Shown here: piece by piece, positions 1-6,844 of the stretch
Layout: every line of letters starts with the position of its first letter
Numbering within the stretch: the stretch's first letter is position 1
Assembly: GCA_937927435.1 (NCBI GenBank)
Contig: CALBDW010000187.1
Coordinates: 1-21,150 of the forward strand
Length of the DNA stretch: 21,150 nt
From: an uncultured Bdellovibrionales bacterium
Lineage (GTDB): Bacteria > Bdellovibrionota > Bdellovibrionia > Bdellovibrionales > JAMPXM01
Reading direction: 5' to 3'
Notes under the pieces: generated by a model
Seen by the model: only the letters and a program-made list of their open reading frames with translations
What the model was told of the DNA's origin: nothing
Database searches by the model: none
Made by a program: the position numbers and the translations under genes

Positions 1-83
1 CTCTGAATGAGGAAAAGGCTCGTCGCCTTTTCCCCCTCTTTGAACAGCGTTTCACCGCGCTTGTAAACCTTGACCGCGCTCAT
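1..83 (-). CDS. Cyclic-nucleotide-binding (CRP/cNMP-like) domain protein, N-terminal fragment
   Basis: Only the first 27 codons are present; the gene runs off the left edge. The reverse-strand translation from the ATG at 83 contains RGETLFKEGEKATSLFLIQ. This matches the opening of cyclic-nucleotide-binding domains, where a Gly-Glu and a Glu-Gly-Glu turn are followed by a hydrophobic strand ending in Ile-Gln. An AGGA element lies 8 bases before the ATG, which supports this start. The frame stays open upstream to another ATG near 143, but that one has no good ribosome-binding site. The gene diverges from the exported protein at 209. The rest of the protein (a helix-turn-helix, kinase or PilZ partner, or nothing) cannot be seen, so whether it is a transcription factor or a stand-alone sensor is unknown. 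Confidence 0.6.
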   Translation of the reverse strand, partial: MSAVKVYKRGETLFKEGEKATSLFLIQ

Positions 84-208
84 ACCTTGGTTCCTGATTA
101 AGATCCGAGATGATGGTATCTTTATCGACTGAAACAGCATCGAACTTAATGTCGAACTTCCCGATTGAGTTCGGGCCGCACACCCCTACCTTGGTCTGAA
201 ACATTGAT

Positions 209-823
209 ATGATCTTGGCGCTTCGACGGCTTTTCTTAACCCTTTTCGTCTCAATCGTGATCGCTTCGCAGGTCGAAGCGTCGCCCCCTGGACCAAAGGA
301 CTGGAGTCTCGCTCCCGGAGTCGAACTGTTGAGGTCCGCCCTGAGTTTCAGTGAGGCGGGAGCTGGCCAAGGACAAGAACTCGCCTCGGGACTTTCCTTC
401 TCACTCCGCCTGATTTCGGGAACGAACCTCGCCGAAACATTTTCGGTGAGCCTCGACTTACGTCAGTCTTTCGCCCGTTCGGACGGACGTCGCGACTTGG
501 GACTTCTTGCCACGCGCCTCGGCGTCCGCGGCGACTGGCTGCTCTCGGAGACATGGTGGTTCGGCGCCACATGGTACTTCGGTGACACAGTCGTCGTTCG
601 CCACCACGACCGGCAATACAACGGAACGAGCACCGCGTTCTCACTTTCCATGCGAGGAGCGGGAGCGGCCGTTTGGTTCCTGCAGTTCACGTTCGGTTCC
701 TACCAGGAAGGACCAGGTTTTATCGCCCTCAGTCGTCGCCCGGGAGACGACGGCCTGCACCTGAGGTCTCTTGGCGTGGGCGTCGAGTTCCCGTTCCAAC
801 CCGCCTCATGGGGCGGCTCTTAA
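209..823 (+). CDS. Exported protein of unknown function, possibly a small outer-membrane beta-barrel
   Basis: The 204-residue product has an N-terminal signal peptide: Arg-Arg at 6-7, a hydrophobic core at 8-20, and a likely cleavage after Val-Glu-Ala near residue 24. The mature part is rich in Gly, Ser, Phe and Trp. It shows alternating hydrophobic strands such as LSFSLRLISG, WWFGATWYFGD and VWFLQFTFGSY, a pattern compatible with a beta-barrel of roughly eight strands. It does not end in the C-terminal aromatic residue common in barrel proteins, so the barrel assignment is an inference. I recognise no named family. No convincing Shine-Dalgarno sequence precedes the ATG. The gene is followed after about 60 bases by the ABC exporter ATPase in the same direction. 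A functional link to the exporter is possible but unproven. Confidence 0.7.
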   Translation: MILALRRLFLTLFVSIVIASQVEASPPGPKDWSLAPGVELLRSALSFSEAGAGQGQELASGLSFSLRLISGTNLAETFSVSLDLRQSFARSDGRRDLGLLATRLGVRGDWLLSETWWFGATWYFGDTVVVRHHDRQYNGTSTAFSLSMRGAGAAVWFLQFTFGSYQEGPGFIALSRRPGDDGLHLRSLGVGVEFPFQPASWGGS

Positions 824-885
824 AAAATTCAGATGCATTTCCCCTTCACTTGCGAGAGATTTGTTCACCTCGACTTGCTCAGATC

Positions 886-1923
886 ATGCTTATGAAACCG
901 AACTATTCCTCTGAAAACGTGATTGAGACCGACGGCCTCACCCGCATCTTCTTGACCTATAAAAAAGGGGAAGGGCTCTGGAATTCGATCCGCGGATTTT
1001 GGAACCGCGAATACCTCCGTAAAGTCGCCCTTCAGCCCACGACCTTGAAAATCCAAGGAGGCCAAATTATCGGTCTCGTCGGCGCGAACGGGGCCGGCAA
1101 AACGACACTTCTCAAGCTGCTTTCCGGCCTGATTCATCCTTCGGGCGGTGACGCCCGCGTTCTGGGATACCGGCCTTGGGAACGGAAACCTGAGTTCCTG
1201 CGCAAAATCAGCATTCTACTCGGCCAGAAAAACCAGCTCTGGTGGGATATTCCTCCGGCCGACAGCTACGACCTCTTGGCCAGGATCTACGATCTCGACG
1301 AAGCGGAAGCTCGTCGGCGCGTGAACGAGCTGGCCGAATTGCTCCAATGCCGCGAACTTTTGCACGTTCAACTGCGCCGCCTTTCGCTCGGCGAACGCAT
1401 GAAAATGGAGATCATCGGGAGCCTTCTGCACCGGCCATCGGTTCTCTTCCTCGACGAGCCGACAATCGGGCTCGATATCGTGGCGCAAACGAATATTCGT
1501 GAGTTTCTCTCCGAATACGTCAAACGTGAAAGACCGACGATCATCCTCACGAGCCACTACATGGATGACATTTCTCTGCTCGCGGACCGACTCCTTCTCA
1601 TCAGCAAAGGCGCGATTGTTTACGACGGGACGGTTCCGGACTTCATGAACTCCGTCGAGCAAATGCAACGCTTGACGGCGACGCTCGCCCAGCCTCCCTC
1701 GGAAGCTCGGGAGCTGGCCCCCGGCCTCATTCTCGACCCGGGAACCGAGGTGTTCACGGCCGAACTGCCCGCATCACAGATCGCGCCGACACTGCAGAAG
1801 CTGATGGCCCTTTCACCGCTTAAAGATTTGAAGATCGAAGAGGCTGATTTTGAAGATGTCATTCGCAAGTTTTTGGAAAAGGAATCTCGGCTGCGCGCGT
1901 CTGGCGGTCCAATCGCAACTTGA
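886..1923 (+). CDS. ABC-2-type exporter, ATP-binding subunit (NatA/COG4586-like)
   Basis: This is the ATPase of an ABC exporter and hydrolyses ATP at the cytoplasmic face to drive the two permeases encoded next. Counted from the ATG at 886 (345 residues), it has Walker A GANGAGKT at 66-73, a Q-loop Gln at 114 followed by an unusual KNQLWWD segment, signature LSLGE at 166-170, Walker B VLFLDE at 186-191, and the H-loop His at 224. The QKNQLWW element and the insert before Walker A (TYKKGEGLWNSIRGFW) are typical of COG4586-type ATPases, which pair with COG4587 and COG3694 permeases. About 90 residues after the nucleotide-binding fold form an accessory C-terminal domain. The open frame extends upstream to 673, but that part overlaps the previous gene and is arginine-rich shadow. 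An alternative start is the ATG at 892. The substrate is unknown. Confidence 0.92.
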   Translation: MLMKPNYSSENVIETDGLTRIFLTYKKGEGLWNSIRGFWNREYLRKVALQPTTLKIQGGQIIGLVGANGAGKTTLLKLLSGLIHPSGGDARVLGYRPWERKPEFLRKISILLGQKNQLWWDIPPADSYDLLARIYDLDEAEARRRVNELAELLQCRELLHVQLRRLSLGERMKMEIIGSLLHRPSVLFLDEPTIGLDIVAQTNIREFLSEYVKRERPTIILTSHYMDDISLLADRLLLISKGAIVYDGTVPDFMNSVEQMQRLTATLAQPPSEARELAPGLILDPGTEVFTAELPASQIAPTLQKLMALSPLKDLKIEEADFEDVIRKFLEKESRLRASGGPIAT

Positions 1924-2668
1924 GTACCGCTTCAATTTCTTCACGGACGCGGTCCTTCAGGCCATTCTGGTCGCGGTCCTGGAAATGACCATATGGAGCG
2001 CGATCATTACTTCGACGGGACAGGAGTCCTTCGGGGGATTCCCGCGCGACTCATACATCACTTACGCACTTTGGGCCGCCTTCTTCGGGCGCGTCGGCGC
2101 CAACTGGATGTACGAGTTCCGGATGATCGAGGAGATCGAGTCGGGTTCGATCAACAGCATTCTTGTACGCCCCATTTCGTTTTACGAATATTATCTTTCG
2201 CAATTCATGGGTTATAAGCTCGCAACGACCCTCTTCTCTTTTGCCGTGCCGATCGTCGCGACCCTGTTCATCGACAGCCCGACCATTCACTCGCGACTGC
2301 CGTTGGCGGTCGCCGTGCAAATTCTCTATCTCATTCTCGTCCACACGATGTCCTTCACGGTCGCGACCTTGAGCTTTTTTCTGACCCGCGTGCATGGGTT
2401 CACAGTCGCCAAAAACATCGCACTCACTTTGCTCACCGGCGAACTTTTCCCTCTCGACCTCGTGCCGGAGCCGTTCCGCTCGTGGATCCTGTGGCTTCCC
2501 TTCTCGAATTCGGTTTTCGTTCCCGTAGGCTACTTAACCGGAAGATTGGGGATCGAGGACGTCGCGCGCGGCATTCTATCCATCCTCATCGGTCTCGCGT
2601 TCTTCGGGGCGATCGCGGCCGCCTCTTGGCGCGCAGGTTGCCGCCGCTACAGCGGAACGGGGGCGTAA
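1850..2668 (+). CDS. ABC-2-type exporter permease, first subunit (COG4587-like)
   Basis: The product is an integral inner-membrane protein with about six hydrophobic segments, at roughly 28-50, 66-85, 120-140, 147-175, 184-200 and 232-258. The N-terminal LEYRFNFFTDA motif and the internal SILVRPISFYEY segment are typical of ABC-2 permeases of the ABC2_membrane_6 type. It is expected to form a heterodimeric channel with the next gene product. The reading frame overlaps the end of the ATPase gene by 74 bases. Two starts are plausible: a TTG at 1850 with GAAGAGG six bases upstream, or the ATG at 1856 with wider spacing. Both give almost the same protein. The deep overlap suggests translational coupling and fixed stoichiometry with the ATPase. 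Confidence 0.88.
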   Translation: MKMSFASFWKRNLGCARLAVQSQLEYRFNFFTDAVLQAILVAVLEMTIWSAIITSTGQESFGGFPRDSYITYALWAAFFGRVGANWMYEFRMIEEIESGSINSILVRPISFYEYYLSQFMGYKLATTLFSFAVPIVATLFIDSPTIHSRLPLAVAVQILYLILVHTMSFTVATLSFFLTRVHGFTVAKNIALTLLTGELFPLDLVPEPFRSWILWLPFSNSVFVPVGYLTGRLGIEDVARGILSILIGLAFFGAIAAASWRAGCRRYSGTGA

Positions 2669-2669
2669 G

Positions 2670-3458
2670 ATGAAAAAATACTTCCGTGTGTTCGCCGCCA
2701 TCTTCAAAGCCAGCGCGATTTCGGATCTCGAGTATCGGCTGAACTTCATCGTCAAGATCGGGACTGACCTCATTTGGTACGGCACTCAAGTCGCGATTTT
2801 CGAAGTTCTCTTCCATCACACCCGCAGCATATCGGGATGGACGATCGAATCCACGCGAGTCTTCATGGCCGTCCTGTTCCTCGTCGACGCCTTGTGGATG
2901 ATGCTGTTCTCCGAGAGTCTAGAACGCATGTCCGACAAAGTCCGGCGGGGCGATCTGGATTTGCTGTTGGTCAAACCGATCAGCTCGCAGTTCATGATGA
3001 GCGTGCAGAAGATGAGCCCAGCGTACGTTGCGAATGTCTTCCTCATCCTCGGATGGCTTATCTGGGCGCTCAACCAGCTGCCGGACTTCTCGGCATGGAG
3101 CCGGCTGCCTCTTCTCATCATTACAATTCCATGCGCCTTGATCATCACGTACGCTTTGAGATTCTTCTTCTCCGCGACGGCACTGATTTTCACCCGCGCC
3201 GAAAACATCACCTACGTTTGGCACCAAGTTTACCGGCTCGCCACACGGCCTGATACCATTTACCCGCCTTGGCTCCGGTATACGGTCTTGACGTTCCTCC
3301 CACTCGGCTTCGTGGGCAGCGTTCCCGCGCGTCTCATTCTTGAAACACCGGACACCGTTCTCCTTTCGGCATGCGTTTTCGTGGCCGTGGTTTGCTTATA
3401 CGCTTCTCACCGCTACTGGAATTTCGCGCTTCGCTTTTATTCGTCGGCCAGCAGCTGA
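2670..3458 (+). CDS. ABC-2-type exporter permease, second subunit (COG3694-like)
   Basis: The 262-residue product is an inner-membrane permease with about six hydrophobic segments. Its start carries LEYRLNFIVKIGTDL and its middle carries LLVKPISSQFMMS. It resembles the preceding permease at matching positions (LEYRxNF and LLVKPIS versus ILVRPIS), consistent with two diverged paralogues forming a heterodimer. The family is ABC-2, COG3694-like (Pfam ABC2_membrane_6). The ATG follows the upstream stop codon by one base, so the genes are transcribed and probably translated together. The ATPase is the gene at 886. Substrate unknown. Members of this transporter group are annotated as uncharacterised exporters in many genomes. 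Confidence 0.88.
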   Translation: MKKYFRVFAAIFKASAISDLEYRLNFIVKIGTDLIWYGTQVAIFEVLFHHTRSISGWTIESTRVFMAVLFLVDALWMMLFSESLERMSDKVRRGDLDLLLVKPISSQFMMSVQKMSPAYVANVFLILGWLIWALNQLPDFSAWSRLPLLIITIPCALIITYALRFFFSATALIFTRAENITYVWHQVYRLATRPDTIYPPWLRYTVLTFLPLGFVGSVPARLILETPDTVLLSACVFVAVVCLYASHRYWNFALRFYSSASS

Positions 3459-3507
3459 GCGAAACGTCTCGATTTGAGGCGACGGCCGGCGAATTTTAAC
3501 AGCATTT

Positions 3508-3517
3508 TGCATATAAA
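3508..3517 (+). promoter_or_regulatory. Possible extended -10 promoter for the FliG-like gene
   Basis: The 110-base gap between the permease and the FliG-like gene becomes AT-rich and carries TGCATATAAA, which resembles an extended -10 element (TG, one base, then ATATAA). No good -35 hexamer is visible 16-18 bases upstream. It lies about 55 bases before the ATG. Weak evidence, based on motif only. Confidence 0.3.
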
Positions 3518-3569
3518 CATCCGCCGATTCCGCCGATGAGAGAGGAAGCCGAAGTAAGGAGAAGTGCGA

Positions 3570-4292
3570 ATGTCGATGCTCGATCGCTACCGTAAACCAG
3601 GTGGATTTTACCAACTCGTCTCTTTGGTCGAAACGTGCCCGCCGGCCAAAAAGGAAAAGTTTCTCGAACTCATTAAAGCCGAAGACGAGGCGTGGGCCGA
3701 GGCCGTCAAAGAGAAAATGCTCGACGTCGACCGCATTTTCTCGTGGAACGACGAAACTCTCGCCGAAGTTTTCGGAACCCTGCAGGACCTGACGGTGGCG
3801 GTGATCCTTCACGGCACGAATGACGATTTGAAAAACCGAATTTTCACCTACATGACTCAGGCGAGGAAAAGAAAAATCGAAGACCTCATGGGCTCGCAAA
3901 GCCCGACGCCCACCGAAATCGCAAGCATGCAGGTTAAACTCATCGAGACCGTCCGAAAGATGGCTCATGACGGTTATATCCGTTTTGAAAAAGTCGATCC
4001 GCAGCTTCACTTCGACAATAAGATCGAGGAACAACTCACCAAGCCGAAAACCACCGATATCTCGGCTCTTCTTAATAACAGCGACTTCACGATCGAATAC
4101 GAAAACGAGTCGGGCAACTCTGGAAAAGAAAGCGGATCCCAAGCCGCTTCATCCGCCGACGCCGAGGCTCGCTTAGCGGAAATTCTTTCTCTGAAAAAGA
4201 AGTTGGCCGAGCTCAGCAAGGAAAATGCGGTTCTCAGACACGAGCTTTCGATCGCCAAAAACAAGCTCGAACAAATCAAGAAGATCGCGTGA
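3570..4292 (+). CDS. Stand-alone FliG C-terminal-domain-like protein with a coiled-coil tail
   Basis: The 240-residue cytoplasmic protein has no signal peptide or membrane segment. Residues about 40-140 align by eye with the C-terminal half of FliG: acidic and hydrophobic helices, a VDRIFSWNDETLAEVF segment, LHGTNDDLKNRIFTYMTQ (compare ALKGA...LREKFLRNMSQR in E. coli FliG), then EIASMQVKLIETVRKMAHDGYI. Most charged residues important for torque in E. coli FliG appear changed; for example, the Lys position is His81. A low-complexity Ser/Gly/Glu linker (178-198) leads to a heptad-like coiled coil (199-238). The start at 3570 is fixed by AAGGAGA seven bases upstream; a GTG at 3564 would sit inside the spacer. 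No other flagellar genes are nearby. It could be a FliG-fold regulator, a cytoskeletal or polar protein, or a divergent motor component. Confidence 0.72.
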   Translation: MSMLDRYRKPGGFYQLVSLVETCPPAKKEKFLELIKAEDEAWAEAVKEKMLDVDRIFSWNDETLAEVFGTLQDLTVAVILHGTNDDLKNRIFTYMTQARKRKIEDLMGSQSPTPTEIASMQVKLIETVRKMAHDGYIRFEKVDPQLHFDNKIEEQLTKPKTTDISALLNNSDFTIEYENESGNSGKESGSQAASSADAEARLAEILSLKKKLAELSKENAVLRHELSIAKNKLEQIKKIA

Positions 4293-4437
4293 ACGCTTGT
4301 CACAGTGTCTGAACGGGTGTCGCTAATTATCGCGTCTTTGGTCGTGAAGAACACGATTTTGGACTGTCCTTTCGTACTTCATCCGTTTACCGACGTTCCT
4401 TTGTTCAGCGTCATCAGCTAAGATTTAACTCTGCGGC

Positions 4438-4468
4438 GCATGGGCGCGATATGTGCCCGTGCGATAAT
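4438..4468 (+). promoter_or_regulatory. Inverted repeat overlapping a possible extended -10 promoter before the L,D-transpeptidase
   Basis: The arms GCATGGGCGC (4438-4447) and GTGCCCGTGC (4453-4462) flank a five-base loop. Eight of ten positions are complementary as DNA, and all ten pair in RNA if two G-U pairs are allowed. The right arm ends in TGC followed directly by GATAAT (4463-4468), which resembles an extended -10 element. No U-run follows, so it is not a terminator. The location, 36 bases before the ATG, suggests an operator or a 5' leader structure. The rest of 4293-4504 shows nothing else I can name. Confidence 0.4.
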
Positions 4469-4504
4469 AAAGGCCGGGCATCAACTTGATTTGGAGGGGT
4501 AAAA

Positions 4505-5272
4505 ATGGCCGGAACTGTTTCCGCGCGTCTTCGCCTTCTCGCGCTCTGCTCAATCGCCGTTTTTGCTTCGCTCTTGTTCGCGTTGCCCTCGGCTCAGGCC
4601 TATCTCACCGATACAATCGAGGATGAAACCATCGTCGAAGGATATGAGCCCATACCCCCACGGCTGAGTCCCGAGCAAGAGAACGAACTTTCGCAAATCA
4701 AGGAACCGAAGCTCTCGCCGGAACAGATCAAAGCTATTCTCGAGCAATACCTGTACGTCGATCCGCATAGGACAATCCCGCGCGTTCTTTTGGACAAAGC
4801 TCTCGTTTTTTACCACGTCAATAAGCCGTATCTGCCCAACCCGAATTATCTTTCGATCATCAACTTCTCGCTGCATTCCAGTGAGCCCCGCTTCTACATC
4901 ATCGCGATGGCGACGGGGGAAGTTTCCGCCCTCCACGTGGCACACGGAACAGGATCCGATCCGAACTCAACCGGCTACGCCACGCGCTTCAGCAATAAGC
5001 CGGGCTCCCACCAAAGCTCCCTCGGCTTTTACCGGACGGCGGAAACTTACTTCGGGAAACACGGCTATTCTTTGCGCCTTGACGGGTTGTCCGACACGAA
5101 CTCTAATGCTCGGGCACGCGCGATCGTGATTCACGGCGCGTCCTATGTCCAGGACAAGAACGTGAAACAAGGACGCAGCTGGGGCTGCCCCGCCGTTTCG
5201 ATGGCCCAACGAACGAAAGTGATCGATATGCTGAAAGAGGGCAGCTTGATCTACGCCGGTTTGGAGAAATAA
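4505..5272 (+). CDS. Exported murein L,D-transpeptidase (YkuD-type catalytic domain)
   Basis: The 255-residue protein starts with a signal peptide (hydrophobic core about 10-28, ending ALPSAQA near residue 32), so it acts in the periplasm. The C-terminal half carries the YkuD-family catalytic elements: an HGTGSDPNS segment (147-155), IVIHGA with His210, and the nucleophile motif SWGCPAVS with Cys228. The spacing and sequence fit the YkuD_2 (COG-type murein L,D-transpeptidase) variant. These enzymes form or rearrange 3-3 peptidoglycan cross-links or attach proteins to peptidoglycan, using a catalytic cysteine. Residues about 33-100 are a Pro/Glu-rich N-terminal extension before the catalytic fold. 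GGAGGGG before the ATG is a very strong ribosome-binding site. An inverted repeat lies just upstream. A carboxypeptidase-like role cannot be excluded. Confidence 0.88.
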   Translation: MAGTVSARLRLLALCSIAVFASLLFALPSAQAYLTDTIEDETIVEGYEPIPPRLSPEQENELSQIKEPKLSPEQIKAILEQYLYVDPHRTIPRVLLDKALVFYHVNKPYLPNPNYLSIINFSLHSSEPRFYIIAMATGEVSALHVAHGTGSDPNSTGYATRFSNKPGSHQSSLGFYRTAETYFGKHGYSLRLDGLSDTNSNARARAIVIHGASYVQDKNVKQGRSWGCPAVSMAQRTKVIDMLKEGSLIYAGLEK

Positions 5273-5283
5273 AAACAGTTCCG

Positions 5284-5907
5284 ATGCCTTATGTCGTTCG
5301 CGCCTTCGACCCTGCTTCGCTGACGGCCCCAAAAGGGATCGAAGGTCTTATCGCATGGCTAAAAGAACAAACCGCGAATTCCCCTCTCGATATCGAGATT
5401 GGCTGCGGCACGGGCTGGCACCCGATCCGATATTCGATGGGAAACCCTGAACGCCGGGTGATCGCCTTCGAACACACCCGCGCGAAATTTGAGCGGTTCG
5501 CGAATCGCCTCAAGCACCATCCGCCAATTGAAAATCTTTATCCTGTTCACGGTGAGGCCGTCCGGTGGATCACCCACGCACTCCTACCGGAAACGGTGGA
5601 CCGTTACTTCATTCTCTATCCGAACCCTGAGCCCAAAGCCCCCAATAAACGTTGGATGCGAAGTTCCGCCATGCACCGCCTGCTCCAGACTTTGAAAACG
5701 GGCGGCGAAATCATCATGGCTACGAACGAAGATTGGTACGCGCGCGAGGCCCTCGAATGGGCCGAAAACGCCTGGAAACTTGAACTCGTTTCCGAACGAA
5801 AGCTGGGTATGGCCGATCTGCCGCGGGCGCGGACACATTTCGAGAAAAAGTATCTGGCTCGCGGCGAAACCTGTTTTGACCTCGGCTGGCGCAAAGTGCG
5901 AAGCTGA
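5284..5907 (+). CDS. TrmB-like SAM-dependent methyltransferase (tRNA guanine-N7 family, divergent)
   Basis: The 207-residue cytoplasmic protein has the Rossmann-type SAM site IEIGCGTGWH at 37-46. It also has family-specific landmarks of TrmB: FEHTRAKFERF (compare the E-x-R region), YPNPEPKAPNKRW at 112-124 in place of the usual FPDPWPKxxHxKRR, ATNEDWYA at 146-153, and RTHFEKKYLARG at 183-194 in place of TKFExRG. TrmB makes m7G46 in tRNA. Several signature residues are changed here (for example DPWPK to NPEPK), so this could be the housekeeping enzyme in a fast-evolving form or a paralogue with another substrate. It starts 11 bases after the transpeptidase stop and ends 4 bases before the oxygenase start, so the three genes are likely co-transcribed. 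The ribosome-binding site is weak. Confidence 0.78.
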   Translation: MPYVVRAFDPASLTAPKGIEGLIAWLKEQTANSPLDIEIGCGTGWHPIRYSMGNPERRVIAFEHTRAKFERFANRLKHHPPIENLYPVHGEAVRWITHALLPETVDRYFILYPNPEPKAPNKRWMRSSAMHRLLQTLKTGGEIIMATNEDWYAREALEWAENAWKLELVSERKLGMADLPRARTHFEKKYLARGETCFDLGWRKVRS

Positions 5908-5911
5908 CTCT

Positions 5912-6817
5912 ATGGCGAAAACGATTCTGACGGTCGATTCATTTTATTCCCGCGCGAAAGACCTGCGCGCGCACTTCGACGAAGTTTTTTCCGACCCCCG
6001 GGCGGCTCGATCCGACCGCTTTATCTGGGATTACTGGCACGTGCCGGGACAGTATACGACCCTGCGCACGCCGGCCTACCACTTCTTCCCGAAAAAACTC
6101 TACGAAGATTTCCACAAGTTTCTGGTTTGGTGGGGACGGCGCGAACTCGGCTGCCACGATATTTCGCCGCCTTGGATGAGCTGCTACGTCGACGGTTGTT
6201 TCCAGGAAATGCACGGAGACCTGCCGCATGGTCCGTGGGCATACGTGTTTTCTTTGACCCCATGGAGAAGCCGCAAGTTCACAGGCGGAGAAACCTATTT
6301 GCTGCGGGAAGAAATTCTCGACTACTGGACCAACTTCGACCCGAGGAACGGACTTGAGCGCGAACAAGTCTACCAAGAAGTTCAGCCGCTCTTTAACCGC
6401 CTAACCGTCTTCGACCCACGCATCCCCCACGGTGTCCGCGAAGTCAGAGGAGTGCGCGACGTGCGGGAAGGCCGTCTGGTCATTCACGGCTGGTTCGTGC
6501 AGCCGCGACCGTTCATCGAAGGCCCGCTCGCTCCGAGTGAACTGCAGTCGCGCATCGACGATTTGAGCGAAGAACTCGAAAAGCTTTTTGCACAAGGGCT
6601 CGAAGTCCACGGAGTTCTCTCCGTCCGCTTCCAGGTTTCACCGCGCGGACTCGTCACGCACGTGAAAACTCTTTCAAACTCCGTCCGTCATCCCGGTGGG
6701 GACAAGCGTATCGAACGGGCCCTCACACGCCACATTGAAGGCGTCATCAAACAGTTTCAGTTCAGGGGCCGGAAAAGCGTCTCGACGGTGACGTTACCGT
6801 TGATTTTCGAACGCTGA
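5912..6817 (+). CDS. 2-oxoglutarate/Fe(II) oxygenase fused to a TonB/AgmX-like C-terminal domain
   Basis: The ATG at 5912 gives 301 residues; the open frame upstream overlaps the methyltransferase and is not used. Residues about 85-200 form a prolyl-4-hydroxylase-like jelly roll: a His101-x-Asp103 pair in EMHGDLPHG, FTGGETYLL (123-131), a distal His173 in RIPHGVREV, and Arg188 before VIHGWF to bind 2-oxoglutarate. These are the metal and cosubstrate ligands expected for the family. After a short helical stretch (206-230), residues 233-301 (GVLSVRFQVSPRGLVTHVKTL to the end, with SVSTVTLPLIFE) look like the TonB C-terminal or AgmX/PglI fold: a beta strand, a 'prGlVthV' turn and a terminal strand. 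No signal peptide is visible. The substrate is unknown and could be a protein or RNA. It directly follows the TrmB-like gene. Confidence 0.8.
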   Translation: MAKTILTVDSFYSRAKDLRAHFDEVFSDPRAARSDRFIWDYWHVPGQYTTLRTPAYHFFPKKLYEDFHKFLVWWGRRELGCHDISPPWMSCYVDGCFQEMHGDLPHGPWAYVFSLTPWRSRKFTGGETYLLREEILDYWTNFDPRNGLEREQVYQEVQPLFNRLTVFDPRIPHGVREVRGVRDVREGRLVIHGWFVQPRPFIEGPLAPSELQSRIDDLSEELEKLFAQGLEVHGVLSVRFQVSPRGLVTHVKTLSNSVRHPGGDKRIERALTRHIEGVIKQFQFRGRKSVSTVTLPLIFER

Positions 6818-6844
6818 AGCCGCGGCCGACTCAGGCCGCGCTTC
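6816..6844. terminator. Stem-loop at a convergent gene end
   Basis: GAAG-C-CGCGGCC, loop GACTCA, then GGCCGCG-CTTC forms an 11-base-pair stem with one bulged C. It spans the stop codons of the oxygenase (plus) and the hydrolase (minus). It is placed as a bidirectional terminator would be, but no U-tract follows on either strand, so termination is inferred from the stem and its position alone. Confidence 0.4.

Noticed and set aside
52..204. A 50-codon reverse-strand ORF starting at 204
   Set aside because: It overlaps the cNMP-binding gene start in another frame, has no recognisable domain and ends before it; the cNMP frame explains the region better.
673..885. Upstream extension of the ABC ATPase frame from a TTG
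   Set aside because: It lies inside the preceding gene, is Arg/Pro-rich and does not match the ATPase family, which starts near 886-892.
3465..3481. Short stem CGTCTC-GATTT-GAGGCG after the second permease
   Set aside because: Only six pairs including a G-U, and no following U-run; too weak to call a terminator.
3396..4142. 248-codon reverse-strand ORF
   Set aside because: It is antisense to the FliG-like gene, has no domain or ribosome-binding site, and reflects the low stop-codon frequency opposite GC-rich coding sequence.
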